37,012 nt of DNA, taken from Candidatus Competibacteraceae bacterium (GTDB taxonomy: Bacteria > Pseudomonadota > Gammaproteobacteria > Competibacterales > JAHEDQ01). Both the position numbers and the translations under genes were made by a program. The notes under the pieces are model-generated. The model saw only the letters and a program-made list of their open reading frames with translations, was not told the origin of the DNA and did not search any database. Positions 27,573-35,277 of this stretch are shown in pieces. The stretch spans positions 1 to 37,012 of the forward strand of contig JAHEDQ010000015.1 of assembly GCA_024641125.1 (NCBI GenBank), written 5' to 3'. The stretch's first letter is position 1, and each line of letters opens with the position of its first letter.

Positions 27573-27605
27573 GGGGCCGGGACGATTGCGTTCCGGCCCC
27601 TTTTT
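27573..27605 (+). terminator. Rho-independent terminator of the pha cluster
   Basis: GGGGCCGG (27573-27580) and CCGGCCCC (27593-27600) form a perfect 8-bp stem, extended by GA/TT wobble pairs, with TTTTT directly after. It lies 22 bases after the phaC stop. Confidence 0.88.
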
Positions 27606-27718
27606 CGTGTGCCCGCCGGCACGCCTGCAGTTGCATTTTTTGGTGAGTCAATCCGGGCACGGCAACTTCTCTGGCAAGCGAGCCCGCGCCTGCTAGGCTT
27701 TCGGGGTCGATTTTGTTA

Positions 27719-27855
27719 GGGAGACTCCGATCTGCTCTGGACGGAGCAGATTGGAGGGTGAAATGTGCAGATTCAAGGCGCATGCCGGGATCTGCAACGA
27801 TGAAGCTGTACATATCGGTCCAAAGATGCGCGTTCACCAATAGATCAGAGGCTCC
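27719..27855 (+). repeat. Dispersed palindromic repeat, copy 3 (internally deleted)
   Basis: The left end GGGAGACTCCGATCTGCTC and the right end CAATAGATCAGAGGCTCC are inverted repeats. GGGTGAAATGTGCAGATTCA matches copies 1 and 2, but ~23 bases including the central hairpin are missing after AAGGCG. The element ends 16 bases before the ggt ATG, the same distance as copy 1 from its gene. Confidence 0.8.
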
Positions 27856-27871
27856 TTGGAGGCGTCTGCCC

Positions 27872-29593
27872 ATGATGATTCCGCTGCGAAGAGTCCTTGC
27901 CCTCCTGTTGGTCCTGGCCGCTCCGACCGCCTGGCCGCAACAGGCCGCGATCCAGTCGCATGCCGATCGTTTTCACCCGGTGTACGCAGAGCACGGCATG
28001 GTGGCCAGCCAGGAGGCGCAGGCCACCCGGGTCGGTGTGGCGATTCTGGAGCAGGGCGGTAATGCGGTGGATGCCGCTGTTGCGGTGGGATTTGCCCTGG
28101 CGGTGACTTTACCCCGGGCCGGCAATCTGGGCGGGGGCGGATTCATGATCGTGCATGGTGCCGAGGCGAACGAAACCGTCGCCATCGATTACCGCGAAAT
28201 GGCGCCCGCCGCGGCGTTTCGCGACATGTATCTGGATGCCGACGGGAACGTGGATTCCGACCGTGCCCGATACACCCACCACTCGGTCGGTGTTCCCGGC
28301 ACCGTGGCCGGCTTGGCTGGCGCCCTTGATCGCTTCGGATCCATGTCCCTGGCTGATGTCATGGCGCCCGCCATACGCCTGGCGGCGGAGGGTATCGTGG
28401 TGAGCCAGGATCTGTCGGATTCCCTGAAGTCCCGATCTGAGCGTCTGCAACGTTGGGACAGTTCCGCCGCCGTGTTCTTCAAACCCGACGGCAGCGCCTA
28501 CGAAGCCGGAGAGGTATTGCGGCAGCCGGATCTGGCCTGGTCCCTGGAGCAGATCGCCGAACAAGGCCCCGAGGCCTTTTACCAGGGCGAAATCGCCCGA
28601 AGAATCGCGGCCGAGATGAGCGCTCACGGCGGGCCCATGACCGAGGCCGACCTGGCCGCCTACAAGTCCGTGTTTCGGGAACCGGTGCGTGGTCAGTATC
28701 GCGGACATGAGATTGTGTCCATGCCACCGCCCAGTTCCGGTGGTGTCCATCTGGTGCAGATCCTGAATCTGTTGGAGCCGTATCCGATCGGGTATCTGGG
28801 CGCAAACGGAGCCGAGACCATTCATCTCATGGCCGAGGCCATGAAACTCGCCTACGCGGATCGCGCTCAACATCTGGGCGACCCGGATTTCTGGTCGGTG
28901 CCCGTTGGCGGCCTGACTTCGAAGGCCTACTCCGACAGTCTGCGGTCCGGGATCGACCGCCATCGGGCAACACCCTCCAGCCAAATCCGTCACGGCGATC
29001 CCACACCCTACGAAAGCAACGAGACCACCCATTTTTCTGTGATGGATCGCTATGGCAATGTGGTGTCGAACACCTATACCCTGAATTTCAGCTACGGCAC
29101 CGGGATCGTGGCGGCGGGAACCGGTATTTTGCTCAACAATGAGATGGACGATTTCTCCGCCAAGCCGGGTGAACCCAATGCCTACGGGCTGGTTGGAGGG
29201 GACGCCAACGCGGTGGAGCCGGGCAAGCGTCCGCTGAGTTCCATGACCCCGACCATCGTGTTCCGGGATGGAAAACCGGTGCTCGCGACGGGCAGTCCCG
29301 GCGGCAGCCGGATCATCACTACCACCCTGCAGGTGATCATGAACATGGTGGATCACGGCATGAATGTGGCCGAGGCCACCGCCGCGCCCAGGGTGCATCA
29401 TCAGTGGCTGCCCGATGAACTTCGGGTGGAGGAGGGGCTCAGTCCCGACACCCTGGCGTTGTTGGCGGCTCGGGGGCACAAGGTGATGGAGAAAAATGCT
29501 ATGGGCAGCACCCAGTCTGTGGCGCGCAGCGATGCCGGCTTCTTCGGCGCATCGGACCCACGGGTGCCGGGGGCCTTGACTTTGGGATACTGA
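27872..29593 (+). CDS. ggt: Gamma-glutamyltranspeptidase
   Basis: A 573-residue precursor. Residues 1-~24 are a signal peptide (RRVLALLLVLAAPTAWPQQ), placing the enzyme in the periplasm, where it cleaves glutathione and gamma-glutamyl compounds. Family marks: GNAVDAAVAVGFALAVTLPR, GNLGGGGFMIVH, YKSVFREPVRGQYRG, MPPPSSGGVHL. The self-cleavage site is YESNE-TTHFS, with the catalytic Thr at residue 385, which becomes the N-terminus of the small subunit. GSPGGSRIITTTLQV closes the active site. The ribosome site TGGAGG (27857-27862) directly follows the repeat, and the repeat's last bases can pair with it (CTCC-TT-GGAG). Confidence 0.95.
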   Translation: MMIPLRRVLALLLVLAAPTAWPQQAAIQSHADRFHPVYAEHGMVASQEAQATRVGVAILEQGGNAVDAAVAVGFALAVTLPRAGNLGGGGFMIVHGAEANETVAIDYREMAPAAAFRDMYLDADGNVDSDRARYTHHSVGVPGTVAGLAGALDRFGSMSLADVMAPAIRLAAEGIVVSQDLSDSLKSRSERLQRWDSSAAVFFKPDGSAYEAGEVLRQPDLAWSLEQIAEQGPEAFYQGEIARRIAAEMSAHGGPMTEADLAAYKSVFREPVRGQYRGHEIVSMPPPSSGGVHLVQILNLLEPYPIGYLGANGAETIHLMAEAMKLAYADRAQHLGDPDFWSVPVGGLTSKAYSDSLRSGIDRHRATPSSQIRHGDPTPYESNETTHFSVMDRYGNVVSNTYTLNFSYGTGIVAAGTGILLNNEMDDFSAKPGEPNAYGLVGGDANAVEPGKRPLSSMTPTIVFRDGKPVLATGSPGGSRIITTTLQVIMNMVDHGMNVAEATAAPRVHHQWLPDELRVEEGLSPDTLALLAARGHKVMEKNAMGSTQSVARSDAGFFGASDPRVPGALTLGY

Positions 29594-29646
29594 CTTCCGA
29601 TCTGAGCGGTGCCGGGGGCTTGAGTCGGGGCACGCTAAAATTATAG

Positions 29647-29667
29647 CGAATCGGGATTGGCGATTCG
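29647..29667. other. Inverted repeat upstream of the ferredoxin reductase gene
   Basis: CGAATCG (29647-29653) and CGATTCG (29661-29667) form a perfect 7-bp inverted repeat with a 7-base spacer, ~77 bases before the ATG. It could be an operator for a stress regulator or part of the ggt mRNA end. There is no T-run. Confidence 0.3.
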
Positions 29668-29743
29668 GAACCGGCGCGGTCAGAATGTGTCCCTGCAGAG
29701 GCGTGCGCGAATCAATTTTTCAGTTTGAGTTTAGGGAGTGAAA

Positions 29744-30520
29744 ATGGCGGCAGTGGCACCCGAACGCGTGCTCAGTGTTCATCACTGGAATGACACGCTG
29801 TTCAGCTTCGAGACGACCCGGAACGAAGCCTTCCGGTTTCGCAACGGCGAGTTCGTGATGGTCGGTTTGCAGGTGGAAGACAAACCCATCATGCGTGCCT
29901 ACAGTATTGCCAGCGCCAACCATGAGGATCGGCTGGAGTTCTTCAGCATCAAGGTGCAGCACGGTGAGCTGACCTCGCGACTGCAGCATCTGACGCCGGG
30001 CGACGAAGTTCTGATCAGTCGCAAGCCCACGGGCAGCCTGGTGATCGACGATTTGCGTCCGGGCAAGCGACTGTTCCTGCTGGCCACCGGCACCGGGCTC
30101 GCCCCCTTTCTGAGCGTGATCAAGGATCCGGAAACCTACGCCCGATTCGAACAGGTGATTCTTTGTCACGGCGTCCGATATGTTGACGAACTGGCATACC
30201 AAGAGGTGATCACCGAGCGGCTGCCCCAGGACGAGTACCTGGGAGAGATGCTGCGCGAACAGCTTATTTACTACCCGTCGGTGACCCGCGAGTCGTTTCA
30301 AAATCAAGGCCGACTGACGGATCTGATCGAGACCGGCCGTCTGTTTTCTGACCTGGCGCTGCCCGACCTGGACCCGAAGCAGGACCGGGCCATGGTGTGC
30401 GGCAGTCCGGCGGTGTTGGCGGCGCTGCGCGGGCTGCTCGACGCGCGTGGTTTCGAGATCAGCCCCCGGATCGGCGAAGTGGGAGACTATGTGATTGAAC
30501 GCGCATTCGTCGACCGATAA
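29744..30520 (+). CDS. fpr: Ferredoxin/flavodoxin-NADP+ reductase
   Basis: A 258-residue FAD enzyme that passes electrons between NADPH and ferredoxin or flavodoxin. RAYSIAS (residues 51-57) is the FAD-binding RxYS motif, TGSLVIDDLRPGKRLFLLAT and GTGLAPFLSVI the NADP-binding entry, MVCGSPAVL the second nucleotide motif, and the C-terminus VGDYVIERAFVDR the typical bacterial class I end. ATG 29744 follows GGGAG (29734-29738) by 5 bases. A GTG two codons earlier overlaps that site. Repeat copy 4 begins on the base after its TAA. Role inferred: oxidative-stress or biosynthetic electron supply. Confidence 0.93.
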   Translation: MAAVAPERVLSVHHWNDTLFSFETTRNEAFRFRNGEFVMVGLQVEDKPIMRAYSIASANHEDRLEFFSIKVQHGELTSRLQHLTPGDEVLISRKPTGSLVIDDLRPGKRLFLLATGTGLAPFLSVIKDPETYARFEQVILCHGVRYVDELAYQEVITERLPQDEYLGEMLREQLIYYPSVTRESFQNQGRLTDLIETGRLFSDLALPDLDPKQDRAMVCGSPAVLAALRGLLDARGFEISPRIGEVGDYVIERAFVDR

Positions 30521-30680
30521 GGCGCCTTTGATTTGGTTTGGACGAATTAGATTGGAGCGTGAAGTGTGCAGATTCAAGGCGCGGATTGCGGGTAATAGTT
30601 GTTCTATTGCCAAGATCTGCAGCGATGATGTTGTGCATTTCAGTCTCAAGATGCAGGTTCGCGAATAGATCGGAGGCTCC
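30521..30680 (+). repeat. Dispersed palindromic repeat, copy 4 (full length)
   Basis: A 160-base unit beginning GGCGCCTTTGATTTGG and ending GAATAGATCGGAGGCTCC. The centre is a clean hairpin, GGTAATAG-TTGTT-CTATTGCC, with one G-T pair. Arms of ~78 and ~77 bases pair imperfectly along the whole length. It starts at the base after the fpr stop codon. Flanks are GATAA on the left and GTAA on the right; a TA target duplication is possible but not certain. Confidence 0.88.
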
Positions 30681-30703
30681 GTAAGGAAGCGTGGGTCCGC
30701 AGA

Positions 30704-31171
30704 TCAATAGGGGATCCCGAGACGACGATAGACAAACGACAACAGCCAAAGGGGTCCGATTAGCAGGAATTGAAGATCCACCAGGAACGAGGGTTTGCGC
30801 CCCTCGATTCTGTGGCCGAGGAACTGTCCGATCCATGCCGCGACAAATACCGCCAGGGCGATCACCCAAAGCGGCGGATCTAGCCGGTCCACCCAGGCTG
30901 TGACCACCAGCCCGATGGCAAACACCAACAGCATGCCCAGGGCGAGCGTGCGCGAAATGACGAAGTAGTAGGCCATCGCCGCAATCGAAACCTGCACCGC
31001 CCAGTTGGCCATCAGAGGAGGCAGTAAGGCCACGTCTGGGAAAGGCAGCGACCACAGGATCGCCATCAGGCTCCATACGATCAGCGGTACGCAAATCCAA
31101 TGGATGGTCTTGTTACCCGGATGCTGATGACTCTGGCCGTACTCGTTCAGCCAGTCGTCGATGCCTTTCAT
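30704..31171 (-). CDS. Mpo1-like (DUF962) integral membrane protein
   Basis: A 155-residue protein with about four membrane helices. The start, MKGIDDWLNEYGQSHQHPGN then KTIHWICVPLIVWSL, carries the N-terminal H...H and H-W-I-x-V-P pattern of the Mpo1/YGL010w family. The second half, WIGQFLGHRIEGRKPSFLVD followed by LQFLLIGPLWLL, completes it with the F-x-GH-x-x-E-x-x-x-P motif. In yeast Mpo1 is an iron-dependent dioxygenase of 2-hydroxy fatty acids; the bacterial role is unproven. It lies between repeat copies 4 and 5, which have the same orientation. The ribosome site is weak. Confidence 0.9.
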   Translation of the reverse strand: MKGIDDWLNEYGQSHQHPGNKTIHWICVPLIVWSLMAILWSLPFPDVALLPPLMANWAVQVSIAAMAYYFVISRTLALGMLLVFAIGLVVTAWVDRLDPPLWVIALAVFVAAWIGQFLGHRIEGRKPSFLVDLQFLLIGPLWLLSFVYRRLGIPY

Positions 31172-31260
31172 GTCAATTGAGCAAGCCCTGGTTTGATCGG
31201 TGCGAATCGCGTTGTGTGCCATCGGGTGGCCGATTTCGGGCGGCGCCCCATCTATGCCAA

Positions 31261-31420
31261 GGAGCCTCTGATTTATTCTGTAGGAAGCAAATTGGAGAGT
31301 GACAGGTGCAGATTCAAGGTGCGGATCGCGCGCAGCAGTTGTTCCAATGCCAAGATTTGCAACGATGAAGCCGCATATTTCAGTCCAAGTTGCACGTTCA
31401 AAAACAGATCAGAGTCTTCC
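31261..31420 (+). repeat. Dispersed palindromic repeat, copy 5 (full length, more diverged)
   Basis: It begins GGAGCCTCTGATTTATTCTG and ends ACAGATCAGAGTCTTCC. The conserved GTGCAGATTCAAG, GATTTGCAACGATGAAGC and TTTCAGTCCAAG blocks are present. The central hairpin is weaker (GCAGCAG/CCAATGC). It is in direct orientation to copy 4, 580 bases away edge to edge. Confidence 0.85.
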
Positions 31421-31447
31421 CAGGCATCGGTCGCTCCCGTCCTCCGG

Positions 31448-31849
31448 TCACCGCCGGTACTCAGACCACTGTCCGGTTTCGCCGTTGAAATTCAGGAATC
31501 GGTCGTCGGTTACCACGATTCCGGTGTACACATCCGCTTCCACCGTCTGCACCCGCTCCTGGGCCCTGCGTCGTTCGGTTCGCCATCGACCCAGGGCCGC
31601 GCTATAACCGATAAAGCGCTCGCTGGTGGCCACGATGGCCACCGATTTACCCGTTTCCTGGAGCAGGATTCGCTCGTTGGCCACCAAATCCAGCTCGTCG
31701 AAGCGGCTGAGCGCTGCGTTGGCCGCCACCAGAGTGCGTTTCTCAACGAACACGTGCAACACCTTGGGAAACTCGGTCTCGGCCATCGTCAGAGGCGTAG
31801 CGATCATCATCGGAACCAGCAAGCCCAGCCACAGTCTCATCTTACGCAT
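31448..31849 (-). CDS. Small secreted protein of unknown function
   Basis: A 133-residue protein with a signal peptide (MRKMRLWLGLLVPMMIATPL then TMA-E). The mature part contains two copies of a short motif: VAIVATSERFIGYSAALGRW and GIVVTDDRFLNFNGETGQW, that is [IV]-V-x-T-x-x-RF-x-x-x-x-x-x-x-G-x-W, which looks like repeated beta-hairpins. I recognise no named family. ATG 31849 follows AAGGGA (31861-31856). It diverges from pepN, sharing a 169-base intergenic region. Confidence 0.75.
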   Translation of the reverse strand: MRKMRLWLGLLVPMMIATPLTMAETEFPKVLHVFVEKRTLVAANAALSRFDELDLVANERILLQETGKSVAIVATSERFIGYSAALGRWRTERRRAQERVQTVEADVYTGIVVTDDRFLNFNGETGQWSEYRR

Positions 31850-31917
31850 TGCAGTTCCCTTAAAAAGCGTCCCAGGGTTCGGATTGCTCAAGTCTACACC
31901 GGGGATGCCTCGGGTGC

Positions 31918-31946
31918 TTGCCGGGGCCGCGGCCTGCGGTGATAAA
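31918..31946 (+). promoter_or_regulatory. Candidate pepN promoter
   Basis: -35 TTGCCG (31918-31923), 17-base spacer, -10 GATAAA (31941-31946); each matches consensus at four of six positions. It is the best candidate in the 169-base divergent region. Confidence 0.4.
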
Positions 31947-32018
31947 CTGCGATGCCGGCAGCGGACGGTGCCCGCTGTTTCCCCTGCCATTCAGCCCCTG
32001 CCATCAGGATGTGCGCCC

Positions 32019-34682
32019 ATGAAGGAAGCTGCTCCGAAGACCATCTATCTGCGCGACTACCGTCCACCGGATTATCTGATCGAGACGGTGCGCCTGCGTT
32101 TTGAGTTGGCCGAAACCGGTACCCTGGTGCAGAGTCGGCTGACGGTCAAGCGCAACCACGAAGGCAGGCGTCCGTTGGTATTGGATGGCCAGGAGTTGCA
32201 CCTGTTGGGTCTTGAGATCGACGGCCGGGCGCTGGATGCCGCGGAGTATTCGGCGGATGCCGATACCCTCACCATTCCAGATGCCCCGGAACAGTTCGAA
32301 CTCGTCGTACGCACCCGCATCCATCCCGAAGCCAACACGTCCCTGGAAGGTCTGTTTCAGTCCAGCGGGAACTTCTGTACCCAGTGCGAAGCAGAGGGCT
32401 TCCGCAAGATCACCTACTATCTCGACCGACCCGACGTGATGGCCCGGTTCACCACCACCATCGTGGCGGATCGTGCGCGCTATCCGGTGATGTTGTCCAA
32501 CGGCAATCCGACTGAATCCGGGCAACTGGAGGACGGACGCCATTGGGTGACCTGGGAGGACCCTTTCCCAAAACCCAGTTACCTTTTTGCCCTGGTGGCG
32601 GGGCGTCTGGTTTGCGTCGAGGAGGCGTTCACCACCGCCAGTGGCCGCCCGGTGGCGCTGCGCATCTATGTCGAGCCGGGCAACGAGGACCGGGTCGGAC
32701 ACGCCATGCGGTCATTGGCGAACTCCATGCGCTGGGACGAGGCGGTGTTCGGCCTGGAGTATGACCTGGACATCTACATGATCGTCGCGGTCGGTGACTT
32801 CAACATGGGCGCCATGGAAAACAAGGGGCTCAACGTATTCAATACCAAGTATGTGCTGGCACGGGGCGATACCGCCACGGACGCCGACTACCGCGGCATC
32901 GAAGGCGTTATCGGCCACGAGTACTTCCACAACTGGACCGGCAATCGGGTTACCTGTCGGGATTGGTTTCAATTGAGCCTCAAGGAGGGTCTGACCGTTT
33001 TTCGTGACCAGGCGTTTTCCGCCGATATGGGCTCCCCGGCAGTGCAGCGGATCGATGACGTGCGGATTCTGCGCAGCAGCCAGTTTATCGAGGATGCGGG
33101 CCCCATGGCGCATCCGGTGCGGCCCGACGCCTACATGGAAATCAACAACTTCTACACCACCACCGTGTACAACAAGGGCGCCGAGGTGGTGCGTATGATG
33201 CACACGCTGTTGGGCGCCCAGGGCTTTCGCAAGGGCATGGACCTGTACTTCGAGCGCCACGACGGCCAGGCCGTCACGTGCGATGACTTCGCCGCCGCCA
33301 TGGAAGGGGCTACGGGCGTGGATCTGGGGCAGTTTCGGCGCTGGTACAGCCAGGCCGGCACGCCGGCTGTGCGGGTCGAGGGCCACTACGACAGCGACGC
33401 CAGGCGCTATACCCTGCAGATTGAGCAGAGCTGTCCCGCCACGCCGGGGCAGCCGGAGAAACAACCGTTTCACATTCCCCTGGTCCTGGGGCTGATCGGT
33501 CCCGATGGCCGGGACTTGCCGCTGCGGCTGGCTGGAGAGCAAACCTCTGACGCCGTGCCAACCACGCGGGTGCTCGACCTGAAGGCAGCCAAGGAACGCT
33601 TTGTGTTTGAGGACGTACCCTCGCAACCGGTCCCGTCGCTGCTGCGCGGGTTCTCGGCCCCGGTGCGTCTGACCTTCGACTACAGCGATGAGGATCTGGA
33701 GTTTCTGCTGGCCAACGAGGGGGATGACTTCAACCGCTGGGAAGCCGGTCAGCGTCTGGCCTGTCGGGTGATTCTCGAGTTGGTGGACCGGCGTAAACGG
33801 GGCGAATCCATGGTGATGCACGCCGGATTTGCCGAGGCCATGCGTCTGGTGCTGATCGATGATGCCGTGGACCCGGAACTGCGGGCACAGGTACTGGCAT
33901 TGCCCAGCGAGGCTTATCTCGGTGAGTTGATCGAGCCCATAGACGTGGACGGTATCCACGCGGCACGCGAGTTCGTGCGCAGGGCGCTGGCGGAATCGAT
34001 GCAATCCGATCTGGAACGGGTCTACCGCATCAACGGCTCGGAGGGTCCGTATCAGATCGATACGCCGGCCATGGGACGACGCGCGTTGCGCAATTGCTGC
34101 CTCAGTTACCTCATGTGCCTGCAGCGGCCGAAGTTGAACGCTTTGTGTCTGACCCAGCTCGACCAGGCCGACAACATGACCGACACCATGGCCGCTCTGG
34201 CCGCCCTGGTGGACTCCGACCTGCCCGAGCGGATGCAGGCGCTGGAGCGGTTCTATGCGCGGTGGAAAGACGATCCCCTGGTGCTGGACAAGTGGTTTGC
34301 GCTGCAGGCCGGTTCGAGTCACCCTTCCACGCTGGACGATGTGGTTCGCCTGATGGACCACCCGGCGTTCAGCATCAAGAACCCGAACAAGGTACGCGCC
34401 CTGATCGGCGTGTTCTGCATGCGCAACACCGCCCGATTCCACGACGCCAGCGGGGCAGGGTATCGATTCCTGGCCGATCAGGTCCTGGCGCTCAATGCGA
34501 TCAATCCACAGGTGGCCGCGCGCATGCTGCAACCGCTTACCGGGTGGAAGCGGTATGATTCCGCGCGTCAGGATTTGATGCGGGCACAGTTGGAGCGCGT
34601 CCTGAGTACCGAGGGGCTTTCCCGGGATGTGTTCGAGGTGGCGGCGAAGAGCCTGGATCGGACCGGGGTGCCGGCCGAGTAA
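32019..34682 (+). CDS. pepN: Aminopeptidase N (M1 family)
   Basis: An 887-residue zinc metallopeptidase, close to the E. coli length of 870. The exopeptidase motif GAMEN is at residues 264-268, and the zinc motif HEYFH is at 300-304 with the third ligand Glu at 323 in SLKEG. The N-terminal PKTIYLRDYRPPDYLIETV and the CQCEAEGF-type stretch (FCTQCEAEGFRKITYYLDRP) are typical of the gammaproteobacterial PepN branch. The C-terminal helical domain is complete. ATG 32019 is supported by AGGA 9 bases upstream; the open frame runs further back but not as family sequence. It removes N-terminal residues from peptides in the cytoplasm. Confidence 0.96.
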   Translation: MKEAAPKTIYLRDYRPPDYLIETVRLRFELAETGTLVQSRLTVKRNHEGRRPLVLDGQELHLLGLEIDGRALDAAEYSADADTLTIPDAPEQFELVVRTRIHPEANTSLEGLFQSSGNFCTQCEAEGFRKITYYLDRPDVMARFTTTIVADRARYPVMLSNGNPTESGQLEDGRHWVTWEDPFPKPSYLFALVAGRLVCVEEAFTTASGRPVALRIYVEPGNEDRVGHAMRSLANSMRWDEAVFGLEYDLDIYMIVAVGDFNMGAMENKGLNVFNTKYVLARGDTATDADYRGIEGVIGHEYFHNWTGNRVTCRDWFQLSLKEGLTVFRDQAFSADMGSPAVQRIDDVRILRSSQFIEDAGPMAHPVRPDAYMEINNFYTTTVYNKGAEVVRMMHTLLGAQGFRKGMDLYFERHDGQAVTCDDFAAAMEGATGVDLGQFRRWYSQAGTPAVRVEGHYDSDARRYTLQIEQSCPATPGQPEKQPFHIPLVLGLIGPDGRDLPLRLAGEQTSDAVPTTRVLDLKAAKERFVFEDVPSQPVPSLLRGFSAPVRLTFDYSDEDLEFLLANEGDDFNRWEAGQRLACRVILELVDRRKRGESMVMHAGFAEAMRLVLIDDAVDPELRAQVLALPSEAYLGELIEPIDVDGIHAAREFVRRALAESMQSDLERVYRINGSEGPYQIDTPAMGRRALRNCCLSYLMCLQRPKLNALCLTQLDQADNMTDTMAALAALVDSDLPERMQALERFYARWKDDPLVLDKWFALQAGSSHPSTLDDVVRLMDHPAFSIKNPNKVRALIGVFCMRNTARFHDASGAGYRFLADQVLALNAINPQVAARMLQPLTGWKRYDSARQDLMRAQLERVLSTEGLSRDVFEVAAKSLDRTGVPAE

Positions 34683-34708
34683 GCCATTGACCGAGGGTGG
34701 AGCGCACT

Positions 34709-35128
34709 GTGGCGATCGACAAGGTGATGGGCCTCAAGGCCATAAAGCTGATCGAATACGTGGGACTCACTGTGATCGTGATCGCAACCGTCGCAGCCGG
34801 TGTTCGTGAAGTGAATCATATGATCAATATGGGCATGGTCACCTTGGCCGACCTGTTGTTGATGTTCCTCTACCTGGAGGTGCTGGCCATGGTCAGCGCC
34901 TATCTTGAGTCCGGGCAACTCCCGGTGCGCATGCCGCTGTACATCGGCATCGTCGCCTTGGCCCGATATATCATTCTGGATGCCAAGGATCTGGATGCCT
35001 TCCGCATGTTGGCCGTGGCCGGCGCCATGCTGTTGATGTCCTTTACCGTGTTGGTGATCCGCTACGGCCATTTGCGCTTCCCCTACGGAAAGATCGACCT
35101 CACCAAACCCCCGTCCGAGAAGAAGTAG
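34709..35128 (+). CDS. PsiE-family (phosphate-starvation-inducible E-like) membrane protein
   Basis: A 139-residue inner-membrane protein with four hydrophobic helices: LIEYVGLTVIVIATVAAG, LADLLLMFLYLEVLAMVSAY, MPLYIGIVALARYII and MLAVAGAMLLMSFTVLVI. The stretch LLLMFLYLEVLAMVSAYLES plus PVRMPLYIGIVALARYIILD is the PsiE family hallmark. The role is unknown, linked in E. coli to phosphate starvation. I chose GTG 34709 because GGAG (34699-34702) lies 6 bases upstream; GTG 34697 in the same frame is an alternative. It follows pepN by 26 bases and is probably co-transcribed. Confidence 0.88.
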   Translation: MAIDKVMGLKAIKLIEYVGLTVIVIATVAAGVREVNHMINMGMVTLADLLLMFLYLEVLAMVSAYLESGQLPVRMPLYIGIVALARYIILDAKDLDAFRMLAVAGAMLLMSFTVLVIRYGHLRFPYGKIDLTKPPSEKK

Positions 35129-35148
35129 CCAGATGGATCGCTTGCTGT

Positions 35149-35177
35149 CGCGCCCTGCCCTGGTTTGGGCAGGCGCG
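35149..35177 (+). terminator. Hairpin after the PsiE-like gene
   Basis: CGCGCC-TGCCC (35149-35160, one bulged C) pairs with GGGCA-GGCGCG (35167-35177) around TGGTTT. It is a stable stem 20 bases after the stop, but no T-run follows, so termination is only likely. Confidence 0.45.
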
Positions 35178-35232
35178 TCGCGCTCGGGTCCGATGTGCGC
35201 CACATGACCAGGGATGTGCCGTTGGCGGTATC

Positions 35233-35241
35233 TGTTAGAAT
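35233..35241 (+). promoter_or_regulatory. Candidate extended -10 promoter of gltX
   Basis: TGTTAGAAT is an exact TGn plus TAGAAT extended -10 element, 37 bases before the ATG. No good -35 is seen at normal spacing, which is acceptable for extended -10 promoters. Confidence 0.45.
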
Positions 35242-35277
35242 CCGCGTCCCTTCAAGAATTGTCCGGGTCCTGATCAG

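Noticed and set aside
29720-30649. 309-codon minus-strand frame opposite fpr and running into repeat copy 4
   Set aside because: fpr is certain on the plus strand; the antisense frame begins inside the repeat.
30519-30684. TA target-site duplication pointing to an IS630/mariner origin of the repeat
   Set aside because: TA-containing flanks are seen at copies 1 and 4 but not at copies 3 or 5, so the duplication is not established.
32712-34532. 606-codon open frame on the minus strand opposite pepN
   Set aside because: It is antisense to a clear M1 aminopeptidase with all motifs. Long antisense frames are expected in GC-rich coding DNA. The translation is rich in His, Gln and Val with no domain.
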